Shown here: positions 6,036 through 6,697 of the stretch, in pieces
Position numbering within the stretch: the first letter of the stretch is position 1
Layout: each line of letters opens with the position of its first letter
From: Pseudobdellovibrionaceae bacterium
Lineage (GTDB): Bacteria; Bdellovibrionota; Bdellovibrionia; Bdellovibrionales; JAMPXM01
DNA length: 6,697 nucleotides
Direction of reading: 5' to 3'
NCBI GenBank assembly: GCA_022843085.1
Contig: JALHOI010000180.1
Location: 1 to 6,697, forward strand
Notes under the pieces: model-generated
Databases searched by the model: none
What the model was told of the DNA's origin: nothing
What the model saw: only the letters and a program-made list of their open reading frames with translations
Program-made: the position numbers and the translations under genes

Positions 6036-6437
6036 ATGGCTGACCGAAAAACAGAAAAAGCGACCCTCGAGAACCGGGCGCTGCGCGAGAATCTAGAACC
6101 ACTTTCAATTCGCGCGCTTACTTCAATTGACCACATGACTCTTCTTGCAAGACGAGGGTGGCTTGTCGAAGCCTCGACAACGGGGTTTTTAATCGAAGTC
6201 GAGCGCCGGGACCTTGCACCCAAGTCGTTTCGCGACTCGCTTTCGCTGAAGGATCTTGAAGGCGACAAAGTCTATTTGATGATCGATGCTATGAATCTTG
6301 AGGTTGGTGGAGTCATCACTCGAACTCACCGTCTGACCAAAGATCGGTGGCAAATCGCGATCGACTTTCGCGAAGATGCTCCAGAATACTGGCGCGAATG
6401 CCTGGTTGAACTTCTGCCTAAGCCAGGCGGCTTTTGA
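6036..6437 (+). CDS. PilZ-like domain protein with degenerate cyclic-di-GMP motif
   Basis: This 133-residue protein has no signal peptide or membrane segment, so it is probably cytoplasmic. Residues about 22-128 resemble a PilZ beta-barrel. WLVEASTTGFLIEV (42-55) sits where PilZ proteins carry (D/N)xSxxG, here as E45-A-S47-T-T-G50. VGGVITRTHRL and WQIAIDF (105-111) match the late barrel strands. A helix with EDAPEYWRECLVELLP (113-128) closes it. The usual RxxxR upstream arm is absent (only RALR at 14-17), so cyclic-di-GMP binding is doubtful. The start is well supported by GAGGAA at 6028-6033. The gene stands apart from its neighbours, with a 169-base leader region. It may be a regulator of motility or a degenerate effector; I cannot assign a partner. 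The PilZ call rests on pattern resemblance only. Confidence 0.62.
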   Translation: MADRKTEKATLENRALRENLEPLSIRALTSIDHMTLLARRGWLVEASTTGFLIEVERRDLAPKSFRDSLSLKDLEGDKVYLMIDAMNLEVGGVITRTHRLTKDRWQIAIDFREDAPEYWRECLVELLPKPGGF

Positions 6438-6463
6438 TTCGATGATTTGAAAGGTTCGTCTAT

Positions 6464-6508
6464 TTTAGAGGCCTGAAGTCTAAAGGCCTGAAATTTAGAG
6501 GGCTGTAA
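6464..6508. repeat. Three imperfect tandem 15-base repeats between convergent genes
   Basis: The units are TTTAGAGGCCTGAAG (6464-6478), TCTAAAGGCCTGAAA (6479-6493) and TTTAGAGGGCTGTAA (6494-6508). Each keeps a GGCCTG-like core. TTTAGA and TCTAAA are reverse complements, so neighbouring units can form 6-base stems. No T-run follows on either strand, so it is not a standard terminator, though it lies exactly where two transcripts would converge. Confidence 0.85.
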
Positions 6509-6697
6509 AACCGGCGACGTGTTTCTCACTGACGAGCGCGACGGTATAGTGAGCCGGAAGAAACCATCCAACAGCTTCGGCGATTCCGCCATGTTCAGCG
6601 GCAGGCGGATTGCCCAGCGATTCGATTGAAAATGCGAGATCCCAATCTTTCTGATCCGCGCTTAACATCAAAGCCTTAGGTTTCGACACACCTTGGC
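6495..6697 (-). CDS. Unidentified protein, partial reading frame on the - strand
   Basis: A frame is open from the right edge to TAA at 6497-6495 and encodes at least 66 residues. I do not recognise it. Visible features are an acidic/amphipathic stretch (ADQKDWDLAFSIESLG), a PPAAEHGGIAEAVGWF segment and an end rich in Val/Ala (YTVALVSEKHVAGFTAL). Codon choice resembles its neighbours. It may be the C-terminus of a larger gene beginning outside the window. Alternatively it may start at ATG 6668-6666, which has TAAGG about five bases upstream and would give a 57-residue protein. GTG 6689-6687 has no usable spacing to a ribosome site. It converges on the PilZ-like gene, and its stop lies in the 15-base repeats. 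Confidence 0.45.
   Translation of the reverse strand, partial: QGVSKPKALMLSADQKDWDLAFSIESLGNPPAAEHGGIAEAVGWFLPAHYTVALVSEKHVAGFTAL

Noticed and set aside
6512..6556. Inverted repeats CCGGC/GCCGG and CTCACT/AGTGAG
   Set aside because: They lie inside the probable - strand coding frame, with long loops and no T-run. They are probably chance.
6326..6592. 88-codon - strand frame across the PilZ-like gene end and repeats
   Set aside because: It overlaps the conserved C-terminus of the PilZ-like protein and reads through the repeats with low-complexity Ser/Arg content. The other - strand frame, ending at 6495, looks more protein-like.

Overview
The window looks like chromosome of a Bdellovibrio-like predatory bacterium (Bdellovibrionota) or a near relative. 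This is inferred from gene content: a replication/recombination run (dnaX, ybaB, recR) leads directly into mglA, a Ras-like polarity GTPase typical of myxobacteria, bdellovibrios and a few other lineages. A divergent PilZ-like protein with a C-terminus I associate with Bdellovibrio lies further down. Base composition is moderate, roughly 50-55% GC by eye. There are no RNA genes, insertion sequences or CRISPR arrays.

Layout: eight genes lie on the + strand and one partial reading frame enters from the right on the - strand. Positions 1-1468 are the 3' part of dnaX (clamp-loader gamma/tau). Then come ybaB/ebfC (1532-1867), recR (1871-2491), mglA (2492-3082) and a branched-chain aminotransferase, ilvE (3079-4170). 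From ybaB to ilvE the genes are separated by 3 bases, 0 bases and a 4-base overlap, so they are almost certainly one translationally coupled operon, probably including dnaX 63 bases upstream. After an 88-base gap come nadA (4259-5266, quinolinate synthase) and, 9 bases later, a small Sfp-like phosphopantetheinyl transferase gene (5276-5866). A 169-base gap with a short direct repeat and a possible promoter precedes the PilZ-like gene (6036-6437). Three imperfect 15-base repeats follow it and overlap the end of the unidentified - strand frame (6495-6697).

How the genes fit together: DnaX, YbaB and RecR form the well-known replication/recombination cluster. MglA links this housekeeping unit to cell polarity, which in Bdellovibrio matters for prey invasion. 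IlvE, NadA and the transferase supply branched-chain amino acid metabolism, NAD precursor and carrier-protein activation.

The most notable observations are: (1) an exact A_AAA_AAG heptamer in dnaX, close to where E. coli dnaX frameshifts to make gamma, with both out-of-frame paths stopping almost at once; (2) a serine at MglA residue 21, the P-loop position where valine locks Myxococcus MglA in the GTP state; (3) a perfect 15-base in-frame tandem repeat in the tau linker; (4) a 15-base repeat array carrying three successive in-frame stops for the - strand frame. I see no wholly new multi-gene system here.
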